64,000 bases of DNA from CAWACP01 sp963832965 (GCA_963832965.1 CAWHVW010000003.1:1302001-1366000), one strand, 5' to 3'; numbered from the stretch's first letter, positions 34,218 through 43,673 are shown. Numbers and translations: made by a program. Notes: a model not told the origin generated them from the sequence alone.

Positions 34218-36410
34218 ATGCAGCCGAGCACCAATCAGTGGGAGGGGCCCGGGAATCCACACGCCAAACCGCCCGCGGAGCGGGTGCGGCACGTGGTGCA
34301 GTTTGGTGCGTTCGAATTGCGCACGGACACCGGAGAACTGCGCAAGCACGGAATACGCGTCAAAATTCAGGCCAAGCCGCTCGCGGTGCTGCGAGCGCTG
34401 CTGGAGAGGCCGGGTGAGGTGGTAACGCGCGAGGAACTGCGCGATCACCTGTGGCCGGCCGACACCTTTGTCGATTTCGAAAGCGGTCTGAACACCGCCG
34501 CCAACCGGCTTCGGCTGGGACTGGGCGATTCCGCTGACGCGCCACGATTTATCGAGACGCTTCCGCGCGTTGGTTACCGGTTCATTGCGCCAGTGGCCAT
34601 TGTCAGCGGCGCCGGGCCCGCGCCCCCGGTGGAACAGAGCGGAGCGGGCTTTGTGGTGGTGGGGAACCTGACCAGGGCGGAGACGTCAATTCCGGCGGAA
34701 GCGCCCGCTGCCAAAGCGCCTCCCGCGAGCGGCAAATCGGTTCGGACGCAGACGGCCGCATACGCTGCCGCGCTCATGATGCTCGCTCTTCTGGGCGCCG
34801 CTGGCCTCTATCTCCACTACGACCGCGCGGGGATGAGCGCACCCCTGTTTCATCAGCTCACATTTCAGGATGGATGGATCGGCTCCGCCCGGTTTGTCCC
34901 GGGCGGGAACAGCGTGGTGTATACGCGCTACGTCGAGGGGCATGGAAAGTTGTACCTGGTAAACACGAATAGCCCGGAATCCCGTCCTCTCGATCTCGAT
35001 CACAGCGGTTTGCTGGCCGTATCGAAGACCGGGGAACTGGCTATCCTCACGTGGGGCGCTTCGGGCTTTCCCATGGATCATTCGGCTCTCGCGCGCGTGC
35101 CGCTTAATGGCGGTTCGCCGCGGATCATCGGGCACGGCGCGTATGGCGCCGACTTTGCCCCCGACGGCGAAACGCTGGCCACCGTGCAGGACGGCGGCCG
35201 GACCATTGAGTACGCCGGTAAGGTGCTCTACCGCTCGGCCGGGATGGTCAGCGGCATGCGGATATCGCCCTCCGGCGACCGTATCGCCTTCCTTGAGCAC
35301 CCCATGCGCGACGACGACGCTGGCCTGGTCCGGGTCGTCGATATGAAAGGCAACGTGCGCACCCTCACCAAACGCTGGAGCAGCGTGAGCGGTATCGCCT
35401 GGGCGCCTTCGGGACGCGAAATCTGGTTCGCGGCGAGCGATGCCGGTATCGACCGCGCGCTGCGGGCGGTGACTCTGGATGGCCGGGACCGGCTGATTTC
35501 CTCCGTTCCGGGTGTTTTGCGTCTGCTCGATATCGCCCGGAACGGCCACGTGCTGCTGTCGCGCGACGACGAACAGATGAGCATGGCGGGACGGCTCGCC
35601 GGAGATTCGGCTGAAGGCGACCTGAGCTGGTTCGACGGCTCGCACGTCGACGACATCTCCCCGGACGGAAATCTGGTGCTGTTCACCGAATCGGGAGAGG
35701 CCAGCGGCGCAAACTACTGGGTGTACGTGCACAACCGGAAAACCAACACGACTACGCGCATTGGAGACGGGCGCGCACTGGCGCTTTCGCCGGATGGCAC
35801 TCGCGCGCTGGCGTTGGAACCTCTGGACAGGAATCACTTGTTGCTGATTCCGGTGGGCGACGGCCAGACCAGCCGCATTTCCGGGGAAGGGTTCGACTAT
35901 CAGTGGGCGCGGTTCTTCCCCGATGGTGGCAGCCTGCTGGTGGCCGGCTCATTCGCGGGCGAGCCTTCCGCGCTGTACCGCCAGTCAATCCGCGGCGGGA
36001 AGCCCGAGCCGCTGCGCAGCGGTGGAACTTACGTGGACTTCGATTTCAGCGCGCTGGCGCCCGATGGCGTTCGCCTGGCCGGACTCACTCCGGCCGGCAA
36101 ATGCGTGATCCTGACCCTGGGCGGCGACGGGGTGCAACCCTGTGGCACCGATCCTACACTGGTTCCCGCGAATTGGGCGGCCGACGGCCAGCACCTCTAC
36201 ATGACCAGCTTCGGCTCCGCTCCATATCGAGTGCTGATGGCTGACCCCGCCACGGGCCATACCGAGGTGGTTCACACTCTGAATCCAAAGGGATCCGCAG
36301 GGGGCTTGCAGTGGCTGGTGAAAGTGGCCATCACGCCCGATGGCGAACACTATGCCTATTCGCTACAGCACATGGTTGCGCAGTTGTTTGTGGTGGACGG
36401 CTGGGCCTAA
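34218..36410 (+). CDS. CadC-type winged-helix protein with TM helix and TolB-like propeller
   Basis: The 730-residue protein has an N-terminal OmpR-type winged-helix domain (about 29-125: VQFGAFELRTDTGELRKHG...GYRFIAPV), one membrane helix (about 176-197) and a periplasmic WD40/TolB-like propeller to the end. Repeated blades read SPDG or APDG (FAPDGETLA, ISPDGNLVL, LSPDGTRAL). The design resembles membrane-bound ToxR/CadC regulators and is very common in Acidobacteria. It lacks a receiver domain. The 214-base region upstream is AT-rich, contains CATAACG...CGTTATG inverted arms and no gene. Confidence 0.87.
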   Translation: MQPSTNQWEGPGNPHAKPPAERVRHVVQFGAFELRTDTGELRKHGIRVKIQAKPLAVLRALLERPGEVVTREELRDHLWPADTFVDFESGLNTAANRLRLGLGDSADAPRFIETLPRVGYRFIAPVAIVSGAGPAPPVEQSGAGFVVVGNLTRAETSIPAEAPAAKAPPASGKSVRTQTAAYAAALMMLALLGAAGLYLHYDRAGMSAPLFHQLTFQDGWIGSARFVPGGNSVVYTRYVEGHGKLYLVNTNSPESRPLDLDHSGLLAVSKTGELAILTWGASGFPMDHSALARVPLNGGSPRIIGHGAYGADFAPDGETLATVQDGGRTIEYAGKVLYRSAGMVSGMRISPSGDRIAFLEHPMRDDDAGLVRVVDMKGNVRTLTKRWSSVSGIAWAPSGREIWFAASDAGIDRALRAVTLDGRDRLISSVPGVLRLLDIARNGHVLLSRDDEQMSMAGRLAGDSAEGDLSWFDGSHVDDISPDGNLVLFTESGEASGANYWVYVHNRKTNTTTRIGDGRALALSPDGTRALALEPLDRNHLLLIPVGDGQTSRISGEGFDYQWARFFPDGGSLLVAGSFAGEPSALYRQSIRGGKPEPLRSGGTYVDFDFSALAPDGVRLAGLTPAGKCVILTLGGDGVQPCGTDPTLVPANWAADGQHLYMTSFGSAPYRVLMADPATGHTEVVHTLNPKGSAGGLQWLVKVAITPDGEHYAYSLQHMVAQLFVVDGWA

Positions 36411-36515
36411 CAGGATGCTGAAAAAGGCTATCTGGTCCCCGCTCCGTCACCGTCGCGGTTCGGTAACCACCTGCAAACACTTAAACAAGCGGTTTTCGGG
36501 CTTTTTCAGCAGCCC
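36411..36515. repeat. Dispersed repeat copy 2 with terminal inverted repeats
   Basis: A 105-base element begins CAGGATGCTGAAAAAGGC directly after the TAA of the preceding gene and ends GCTTTTTCAGCAGCCCG. It is the shorter form of the element at 28411-28541. CTAA occurs on both flanks and could be a target duplication. The paired ends could also stop transcription between the convergent genes around it. Confidence 0.8.
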
Positions 36516-36529
36516 GCTAAGCGAAGCGG

Positions 36530-38080
36530 CTATTTCTCAATCACAAAGCTACCGGCGAATAGAGCGTCGATCCCCGACGAATAAAAGCTCCTCACCGCGT
36601 CGCGTGGCGTGCAAACGAGCGGATCTCCAAACAAATTGAAGCTGGTGTTATAGAGCACCGGGAGGCCGGTGGCCTTGCCGGCGGCGTGCAGCAGGCGATG
36701 GTAGAGCGGATTGTCGCCCGCGCTCACGGTATGAACGCGGACCAGGCCGTCGCCCAGAATCGCACTTTGGAAATGCTGGCGGTATTCGGGACGGACCCGG
36801 CTTACCGTCGCCAGGTAGCGCGCGTTGGGGCCGGCCTCGAAGTACGTTGCGGCCAGCTCGGCCGGCACCGAGGCGGCGAATTTCCGGAAGGGCTCGCGGT
36901 GCTTGATGAAAATGTTCAGGTTCTCGGTGGAATAGGGATTCAGCGGAGAAGCCAGAATGCTGCGATTGCCCAGGGCGCGCGGGCCGAATTCCATGCGCCC
37001 CTGCATCCACGCGATGATCTTTTGATCGTCGAGGGCACGCACCGCGGAATCGACAAGCTCTTCGGTGGTTTGCAGGTAGCGGAAGCGCAGCTTGCAGTTT
37101 TCCAGCACCTGCTTGATTTCCTCGGCGCTATAGCCAGGGCCCAGGCACAGGTCGTTCAGGGAGACGCGCTCCTCCCGGCCCAGCACGTGATGCCAGGCGT
37201 AGAGCACCGCGCCAATGGCCGTTCCGGAATTGGCCGCGGCCGGCTGCACAAAGACGTTCTTATGCCGCTCCAGCGTGGCGATGAGCAGCGCGTTGAAGAA
37301 CAGGCCCCCGGCGACGCACAGATTCTCGCTGCCGCCCGCGAGGTCCAGAACGGCCTTCTCCACCGCGCCCTGCAGCCCGTGCGCGACCGCCGCCTTTAAG
37401 CCTTCGGGCACCGCCTCGCCTTCCGCCAGCCCGAGGCCTTCGTAAAACTTTGCGCCGAAGCCGCCGTTGCCCACGCGGTTCGCGTCGAAGAACGAGGCGT
37501 TAAGGCGCGCGCCGTCTCCGAGCATCTCGCCAAACAGGCCCGCGAAGCGCCCGTCGCCGGCGGTGGACAGCCATTGGATTTTGTGTTCGTCGGCGTCCGG
37601 TTTGAAACCGAGCAACGCCGTAACACGGCTATACAGGTCGCCGAGGGAATCCGGATAGTACATTTCCGTTTCCAGCTCGAGCCGGTTGCCGTGGCCGCGA
37701 TAACGCGCGCCGCAGCGGAAATCGCCGCCGCGGTCGAGCGTCAGCACGGTGGCCCGGTCGAAACTGGAAGCGTAGTACGCCGACGCGGCGTGAGCGGTCT
37801 GATGTTCCACCAGAGCGAGCTTCGCGTTGGGAAACAGCGATCGCAACTGCGCGTGCACGAGAGCGCCGGTGGCCACGGGTTGCGCGATGGCCACGGTGGT
37901 GACGCTGGCCGGGCTGGCGGAGGCAAGACGCAAGCACTCGGCCATGGACGCCAGCGGCAGGGTGCCCGGCGCCCAGTGCCGCGCGATCTTGTTCTCTTCA
38001 ACGGCCGCCACCAGTTCGCCGTCGCTGAGTAGCGCGGCGGCGCCGTCCTTAAGAATGCCGCCCAGACCGAGAATGATCAT
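36530..38080 (-). CDS. NodU/CmcH-family carbamoyltransferase
   Basis: The 516-residue enzyme has both family domains. The N-terminal Kae1/TsaD-like ATPase fold contains EHQTAHAASAYY around residue 92 and LTLDRGGDF; the C-terminal domain contains GRMEFGPRALGNRSI and VLYNTSFNLFGDPLVCTP. Such enzymes move a carbamoyl group from carbamoyl phosphate, via carbamoyl-adenylate, to a hydroxyl of a sugar or natural product. No biosynthetic cluster surrounds it. GGGGA precedes the ATG. It follows glnS by 37 bases on the same strand. Confidence 0.92.
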   Translation of the reverse strand: MIILGLGGILKDGAAALLSDGELVAAVEENKIARHWAPGTLPLASMAECLRLASASPASVTTVAIAQPVATGALVHAQLRSLFPNAKLALVEHQTAHAASAYYASSFDRATVLTLDRGGDFRCGARYRGHGNRLELETEMYYPDSLGDLYSRVTALLGFKPDADEHKIQWLSTAGDGRFAGLFGEMLGDGARLNASFFDANRVGNGGFGAKFYEGLGLAEGEAVPEGLKAAVAHGLQGAVEKAVLDLAGGSENLCVAGGLFFNALLIATLERHKNVFVQPAAANSGTAIGAVLYAWHHVLGREERVSLNDLCLGPGYSAEEIKQVLENCKLRFRYLQTTEELVDSAVRALDDQKIIAWMQGRMEFGPRALGNRSILASPLNPYSTENLNIFIKHREPFRKFAASVPAELAATYFEAGPNARYLATVSRVRPEYRQHFQSAILGDGLVRVHTVSAGDNPLYHRLLHAAGKATGLPVLYNTSFNLFGDPLVCTPRDAVRSFYSSGIDALFAGSFVIEK

Positions 38081-38117
38081 TTGGATTCCCCGCGATACCC
38101 CATCATTGCCGCTCTTG

Positions 38118-39874
38118 TCATGCCGGCGACGTGCGTTTCTCGCTGCCAGGGCGCGCCGGAGGGCCGCCGCGGCGGTTTTCGATTTTCGCCCAGGTGTCGC
38201 GCAACGGCAGCGTCCGGTTGAAGACCGAGCTTCTCCGGCGTGGTGTCCGGATCGACGCAGAAATAGCCGAGGCGTTCGAACTGGTAGCGGCTGCCGACAG
38301 GCGCCCCGGCGAGCGCCGGCTCCAGCTTGCAGCTGGTGAGAACTTCCAGCGACTTCGGATTCAGATTCGCGGTGAAATCCAGACCTTCGGAATCGTCGTT
38401 CGGGTTCTCACGCGTGAACAGGTTCTCGTAGAGCCGAACTTCGGCGTCGATGGCGTGCGCGGCCGAGACCCAGTGGATGGTCGACTTCACCTTGCGCCCG
38501 TCCGGGGCGTTGCCGCCGCGCGTGGCCGGATCGTAGGTGCAGTGAATTTCCACAACCTCGCCGGCTTCGTTCTTCACGACGCCCGGTGCAGGTGATGAAG
38601 TAGCCGTAGCGCAGCCGCACTTCGCGGCCCGGCGAAAGCCGGAAATACTGCTTCGGCGGGTCCTCGCGGAAATCGTCCTGCTCGATGTAGAGCACGCGCG
38701 AGAACGGAACCTTGCGCGTGCCCATGCTCTCGTCTTCGGGATTGTTCACCGCCTCCATCTCTTCCACCTGGCCTTCGGGATAGTTGTCGATCACCACGCG
38801 CAGCGGCCGCAGCACGCCCATCACGCGCGCGCGCGCGTTTGTTGAGATCCTCGCGAACGAAATGCTCGAGCAGCGCAAGTTCGATGATGCCGTTGGTCTT
38901 CGAAACACCCGATCGCGCCGCAGAAATTGCGGAGCGCCTTCGGGCGTGTAGCCGCGGCGGCGCATGCCGGAGAGCGTGGGCATGCGCGGATCGTCCCAGC
39001 CGCTCACGTGGCCTTTCTGCACCAGCTGCAGCAGCTTGCGCTTGCTCAGCAGCGTGTAGGTGAGGTTCAGCCGGTCGAACTCGATCTGCTGCGGATGGTA
39101 GATGCCCAGACTGCTCCACATACCAGTCGTACAGCGGCCGGTGGTCTTCGAATTCCAGCGTGCAGATGGAATGCGTGATGCGCTCGATGGAGTCGGATTC
39201 GCCGTGCGCGAAGTCGTACATCGGATAGATGCACCACTTGTCGCCGGTGCGGTGATGTTCGGCGTGCAGGATGCGGTACATCACCGGGTCGCGCAGGTTC
39301 AGGTTCGGCGACGCCATGTCGATTTTGGCGCGCAGCGTGCGTGCGCCGTCGGGAAACTCGCCCGCGCGCATGCGCTGGAACAGATCCAGATTCTCTTCCA
39401 CGGAGCGGTTGCGATACGGGCTCTCCTTGCCCGGCTCGGTCAGGGTGCCGCGCTGACTTGCGCACCTCTTCGGCCGTCAGGTCGCACACGTAGGCCTTGC
39501 CGGACTGGATCAGCTGCACGGCCCACGCGTAGAGCTGGCCGAAGTAATCGGAGGCGTAGAAGAGCCGGTCCTCACAATCGCCGCCGAGCCAGCGCACGTC
39601 GTCGATGATGGAATCGACGTACTCGGTCTCTTCCTTTGCCGGATTGGTGTCGTCGAAACGCAGATTGCACTTGCCGCCGAATTCCGCCGCCAGTCCGAAA
39701 TTCAGGGAGATGGACTTGGCGTGGCCGATGTGCAGATAGCCGTTTGGCTCCGGTGGGAAGCGCGTGTGCACGCGGCCACCGTATTTGTTGGTCTTGCAGA
39801 TCTTCGATGATGATGTCGCGGATGAAATTCGACTGCGTCGTGGCGGCCTCAGCTTCATTCGGTAACGTACTCAT
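38118..39874 (-). CDS. glnS: Glutaminyl-tRNA synthetase, reading frame broken by at least eight +1 shifts
   Basis: Joined across frames, the product is a near-complete class I GlnS of about 582 residues. It has RFPPEPNGYLHIGHAKS (HIGH), NLRFDDTNP, HPQQIEFDRLNLTYTLLSKRKL (KMSKS-type loop), a C-terminal anticodon domain with RYQFERLGYFCVDPD, and a stop at 38118-38120. Homology jumps frame at 39794/5, 39453-6, 39110, 38937/8, 38907, the CG run 38824-38837, 38582-4 and 38225/6, each time by one extra base. No stretch is lost. All shifts have the same sign, which suggests uncorrected sequence errors more than decay, but a pseudogene cannot be excluded. The ATG overlaps the gltX stop (ATGA). Confidence 0.85.
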
Positions 39875-41307
39875 GTAGTCCTCAATTTTGCGATGGCCTG
39901 GTCGATTCGCTTCAGGCAGGCGTCGCGGCCCAGCACTTCCAGTGTCTCGAACAGCGGCGGCGCGTTCTTGCGGCCGCACACGGCAACGCGAATTGGCTGG
40001 AACATCTGGCCGGCTTTGATTTTCAGTTCCTGCGCCGCGGCGGCGCAAGGCGGCGTCGAGCGCCGTCGTGGGTGAACTCGGCGGTGGAAAGGATTTGGCG
40101 GCCTCCCGTGAGCGCAGCCAGGGCCATGGCCGCGTCGCCTTTCTGTGGGATCAGTTCGGCCGTGTCGTAGGGCGGCAGTTCCTCCACGAAAAAGAAATCG
40201 GCGACGGTGGTCACGTCGCGCAAGAGCTTGATGCGCTCCTGCATCAGGGGCGCGATTTGCAGCATATTGGACAGGCCGGCGGTGAAACCCGCGGCCTGTA
40301 CGAACGGCAGCAACTGCGCCGCGAGATCCTCCATCGGAAGGGCGCGGAGATGCTCGGCGTTCAGCCAGACGGCCTTGGGATCGAACGGGTCCTCTTCCGT
40401 GAAATTCACCACGGCGTTGCTGCGATTGATGCCTTCGAACGAAAAGGCGTCGATCAGCTCCTGGCGGGTCATCTGTTCGCGGTCGTTCTTGGGCGACCAG
40501 CCGAGCAGGCACAGGAAATTCACGAAGGCCTGCGGCAGAAAACCCGCGTCGCGATACGTGGTGACGCTCACCACCGGACCGTGGCGGCGCTTCGACAACT
40601 TCGAGCCGTCGGGCGCCAAGCAGCAGCGGCAGATGCGCGAACTGCGGCGGCCTGGCGCCGGACAGCGCCTCGAAAATCAGCACATGTTTGAAGGTGTTGG
40701 TGAGGTGATCCTGGCCGCGGATGATGTGGCTGATGCGCAGGTCGGCGTCGTCGGCGCAGGAGGCCATGTGATAGGTGGGCAGGCCATTGCTGCGCAGCAG
40801 CGCGAAGTCCTCGATATCGTCCGCGGCCTTGGCCTGCTCGCCGTAGACGCTGTCGCTGAACTCAACCAGGCGGCCGTCGCCTCGCGGCACGCGAAAGCGC
40901 AGCACGAACGGTTCTCCGGCCGAGGCGCGCCGGTCGCTCTCTGCCGCGCTGAGCTCGCGCATCCCGGCGTTGAACAGCCACCCGGTTTTGTCGTCGGCTT
41001 CGGTATTCAGGGGCGTGAAATCGCGGTAGGCCAGCCCATTCTCGAAGATGCTCCAAGCCGCGCGGCGATGCAGATCGAGCCGCTCGGACTGGCGGTACAG
41101 CTCGTCCCACGCGAGATCGAGCCACTGCAGCCCCTCGAAGATGGAATCGACTGAGGCCTGGGTGTTGCGCTCCACGTCGGTGTCGTCGATGCGCAGGATC
41201 ATAGTGCCGCCGTTGTGGCGCGCGTACAGCCAGTTGAAGATGAAAGTACGTGCACTGCCGATGTGCAGATAGCCCGTGGGCGAGGGGGCAAAGCGGACTC
41301 GAAGCAT
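39871..41307 (-). CDS. gltX: Glutamyl-tRNA synthetase, reading frame broken by three +1 shifts
   Basis: The product is a GltX of about 477 residues. It starts RVRFAPSPTGYLHIGSARTFIFNWL (HIGH motif), continues with LRIDDTD and HIIRGQDHLTNT, and then has the KLSKRRHG (KMSKS) loop in another frame. The end (IKAGQMFQPIRVAVCGRKNAPPLFETLEVLG) is again in the starting frame. One extra base lies at about 40616-40619, one at 40063/4 and one within 40033-40047, all +1. GltX is essential in most bacteria, so sequence error is more likely than loss. It charges tRNA-Glu and is followed directly by glnS. Confidence 0.88.
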   Translation of the reverse strand: MLRVRFAPSPTGYLHIGSARTFIFNWLYARHNGGTMILRIDDTDVERNTQASVDSIFEGLQWLDLAWDELYRQSERLDLHRRAAWSIFENGLAYRDFTPLNTEADDKTGWLFNAGMRELSAAESDRRASAGEPFVLRFRVPRGDGRLVEFSDSVYGEQAKAADDIEDFALLRSNGLPTYHMASCADDADLRISHIIRGQDHLTNTFKHVLIFEALSGARPPQFAHLPLLLGARRLEVVEAPPRSGGERHHVSRRGFSAAGLREFPVPARLVAQERPRTDDPPGADRRLFVRRHQSQQRRGEFHGRGPVRSQGRLAERRASPRPSDGGSRGAVAAVRTGRGFHRRPVQYAANRAPDAGAHQALARRDHRRRFLFRGGTAALRHGRTDPTERRRGHGPGCAHGRPPNPFHRRVHPRRRSTPPCAAAAQELKIKAGQMFQPIRVAVCGRKNAPPLFETLEVLGRDACLKRIDQAIAKLRTT

Positions 41308-41465
41308 TAAGTTTCAGGATAGCAATGAGGCGGAATGACACAGCGCCTTTCGATTCGGCGTTGAATTGGGGCATATTTTTGTGGCACCCGGCGTGCATCT
41401 TTGCCTGGTGGTGTAGGCGGCGGCGCGCCGCCATTCAGCAACGGATTCCAGATCTACATCGCCGG

Positions 41466-42209
41466 TCAGTGAAGCCGCCGGTATAGGTCCAGCAGCGAGT
41501 CAAGGCTCATCTGCTCGGCGCGTTGTTTTCCCTCCGGCAATTCGTCCAGCACCGCACGGTCGTACCCGGCCACCAGATTATTCCGCAGCGTCTTGCGCTT
41601 ATGCTGAAAGGCCAGCGAAACGAAGCGCAGGAACGCGGCGGGGTCGGCGGCGGGCAGTTCGCGCCGGGGCGTCAGGCGCACCACCGCGGAATCCACCTTC
41701 GGCGCGGGATGGAACGCCGCAGGCGGCACCGCGAACAGGCACTCCGCTTCCGCGAAGAACTGCGTGGCCACGGTCAGATAGCCGTAATCGCGAGAGCCGG
41801 GCGATGCCGTGAGGCGCTCCGCCACTTCCTTCTGCACCAGGAATACTGCGCGCGCGAGCCCCGCGCCCATGCCCAGCACCCTGGTGACGATGGGCGACGT
41901 GATGTAGTACGGCAGATTCCCGGCAATCACGGCGGGCCCCCATTGTCCGGGGTCCACCTTCAGGATGTCGCCCTCCACCACCTCCAGGCGATCGTTCTCG
42001 CGGAACTTCGCCCGCAGATACTGCACCAGGATGGGATCGATCTCGACTGCTGCCACGCGGCCGGCGCGGTCGAGAAGGTGAGCGGTGAGAGCGCCCTTGC
42101 CGGGGCCGATCTCCACCACCAGCGGAACGTGCTCCCCGCAAGCGGCAACGGCAATCCGCTCGAGAACAGATTGCCGTTTCAGGAAATGCTGTCCGAATTT
42201 GCGGGGCAG
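41466..42209 (-). CDS. ksgA: 16S rRNA dimethyladenosine transferase, probable CTG start
   Basis: The 247-residue enzyme dimethylates two adjacent adenines near the 3' end of 16S rRNA. It has the KsgA motifs FGQHFL (near the start), VEIGPGKGALT (SAM site) and NLPYYITSP. Homology reaches upstream of the GTG at 42119 to PRKFGQHFL. In that frame the stop of the preceding anti-sigma gene (42213-42215) is followed only by CAC CTG CCC CGC, so CTG at 42209 is the only plausible start, with AAGGG about 8 bases upstream. The 157-base gap to gltX holds no recognisable feature. Confidence 0.88.
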   Translation of the reverse strand: MPRKFGQHFLKRQSVLERIAVAACGEHVPLVVEIGPGKGALTAHLLDRAGRVAAVEIDPILVQYLRAKFRENDRLEVVEGDILKVDPGQWGPAVIAGNLPYYITSPIVTRVLGMGAGLARAVFLVQKEVAERLTASPGSRDYGYLTVATQFFAEAECLFAVPPAAFHPAPKVDSAVVRLTPRRELPAADPAAFLRFVSLAFQHKRKTLRNNLVAGYDRAVLDELPEGKQRAEQMSLDSLLDLYRRLH

Positions 42210-42212
42210 GTG

Positions 42213-42884
42213 TCAGCCCTTCACTTCAACGGAGCTGCTGCGGAAGGTGAGGCGAAGCTTGCCGCCCACCGGCTGTCCGAATGCCGTGCGCGGGGTGAAC
42301 ACGGTGAACAGCAGCGCGTTCTCCACGCTGCGCCGGAAACTCTCGTCCACGGCGTGGCCGCGGTCGTGAACGATATCGAAGTCCACCATGTGGCCCTGGT
42401 CATCGATGGTGACGTCCACCACCGCTTCCCCGTCGGTGAACCCGATGGGAGCCATGCTCTTCACCGCGGCCTCGGTGGAGAGTGCGGTGGGCACGTCCTG
42501 CGCGGAAGGCACCCACGCGAACGAGGGAACCAGAAGTGCGAACAGCAGTAACGCCGAGCAGATTCCGCCCGCCAGCGGCACCGCCAGCGGACGCATGAGG
42601 CCATCGAACGCCAGATGCGCGGTGGTGCGTGCACGCTGGAACCAGCCTGCCGCACGGCGTTGCCGTTCCCGCGAAGCCATCACTTGAAGCCGGACGCCGA
42701 GTTCCGGCGGGGGAGCCATTCGCGGCAGCGCGCGCATGGCCTGACGAATTCTTTCCCGCTCGGCGCCCAACTCGGAGCAGCTTCGGCAGACGCGCAGATG
42801 CGCGGCCACCGCCTGGCGCTCCTCCTCCGGCGTCAACCGATCGAACTCCGCGAGCAATCTCGTCCGTACCTTTCTGCAATTCAT
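42213..42884 (-). CDS. zf-HC2 anti-sigma factor with C-terminal TonB-like domain
   Basis: The 223-residue membrane protein starts with a zinc-finger anti-sigma domain (Cys3, then HLRVCRSC). One TM helix follows (about 105-128, GGICSALLLFALLVPSFAWV) and then a periplasmic segment (VVDVTIDDQGHMVDFDIV...GGKLRLTF) that resembles the C-terminal domain of TonB energy transducers. The gene follows the ECF sigma gene by 6 bases, the standard arrangement. The TonB-like part could sense envelope state, but this is inference. Confidence 0.82.
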   Translation of the reverse strand: MNCRKVRTRLLAEFDRLTPEEERQAVAAHLRVCRSCSELGAERERIRQAMRALPRMAPPPELGVRLQVMASRERQRRAAGWFQRARTTAHLAFDGLMRPLAVPLAGGICSALLLFALLVPSFAWVPSAQDVPTALSTEAAVKSMAPIGFTDGEAVVDVTIDDQGHMVDFDIVHDRGHAVDESFRRSVENALLFTVFTPRTAFGQPVGGKLRLTFRSSSVEVKG

Positions 42885-42890
42885 GCGTTT

Positions 42891-43571
42891 TCACTCAATC
42901 GGCTGCGGCGACAGACCGAACACCGAACCGGCGTCCAGCCGTCCCGCCAGGCTCTTCCGGAGCGCTTCGCGGCCCCTGAGAATGCGCGATTTCACGGTGC
43001 CCAGAGATACCTCGAGCACCGCAGCGATTTCCTCGTAGCTGAGGTCTTCAATGTCCCGCAATACGACAGCCGCCCGGAACTTCGGGTTCACCTGGGCCAA
43101 GGCTTGTTCCAGCATTGCCTGCGCTTCGTGGTCGGCGGCGAGCTGCAACGGGGATCTTCCGGTGTCGCGCAGCGTGTCTTCGTAGGAGCGTCCACTCTCC
43201 TCCTCGGCCATCGCGGTCTCCTGGCGCTGATGCCGCGTGAACCACCGCCGGTGATTCCACGCCTCATTGACCGTAATCCGGTAGACCCACGTCTTGAGAC
43301 TGCTCTGACTCTGGAAATGTCCAATGTTGCGAAAGATCTTCAGGAACACGTCCTGAACGATATCGCTGGCTTCCTCCCGGCTTCCGGTAAGCCGGCACAC
43401 AAGGTTAAAGACAGGCTGCTGGAAGCGGCTGATCAGCACCTCGTAGGCTTCGGCCTTCCCGGCGCGCAGCCCTTCCACAAGTTCGGCGTCCAGATGGGCT
43501 GCCCGGTCTTCGGAGACGGGCGCCAACCCGGCCATGGCACCGGGATGCAAGCCGACCGCAATGTCAGCCAT
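42891..43571 (-). CDS. RpoE-like ECF sigma factor
   Basis: The roughly 226-residue sigma-70 family factor has region 2 (FNLVCRLTGSREEASDIVQDVFLKIF, with SLKTWVYRITVNEAWNHRR) and region 4 (RDIEDLSYEEIAAVLEVSLGTVKSRI). It should direct RNA polymerase to an envelope- or stress-type regulon under control of the anti-sigma factor encoded next. The ATG at 43571 (MADIAVG) is preferred to an in-frame TTG at 43601 because AGGTG is placed 7 bases upstream. Confidence 0.92.
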   Translation of the reverse strand: MADIAVGLHPGAMAGLAPVSEDRAAHLDAELVEGLRAGKAEAYEVLISRFQQPVFNLVCRLTGSREEASDIVQDVFLKIFRNIGHFQSQSSLKTWVYRITVNEAWNHRRWFTRHQRQETAMAEEESGRSYEDTLRDTGRSPLQLAADHEAQAMLEQALAQVNPKFRAAVVLRDIEDLSYEEIAAVLEVSLGTVKSRILRGREALRKSLAGRLDAGSVFGLSPQPIE

Positions 43572-43673
43572 TGGTTTCACCTGTCCAGATTCTATCTCCA
43601 AAACGGGGGAGACGTCCGGGTACTGGTGGCTCTACTTGTTAAGACACCGCCGTGGCGGAAAAGTTCCCGGGTG

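Noticed and set aside
38077..38080. ATGA overlap of glnS with the carbamoyltransferase gene
   Set aside because: It appears only if the last frameshift at 38225/6 is ignored; homology to WAKIE-type GlnS ends puts the real stop at 38118.
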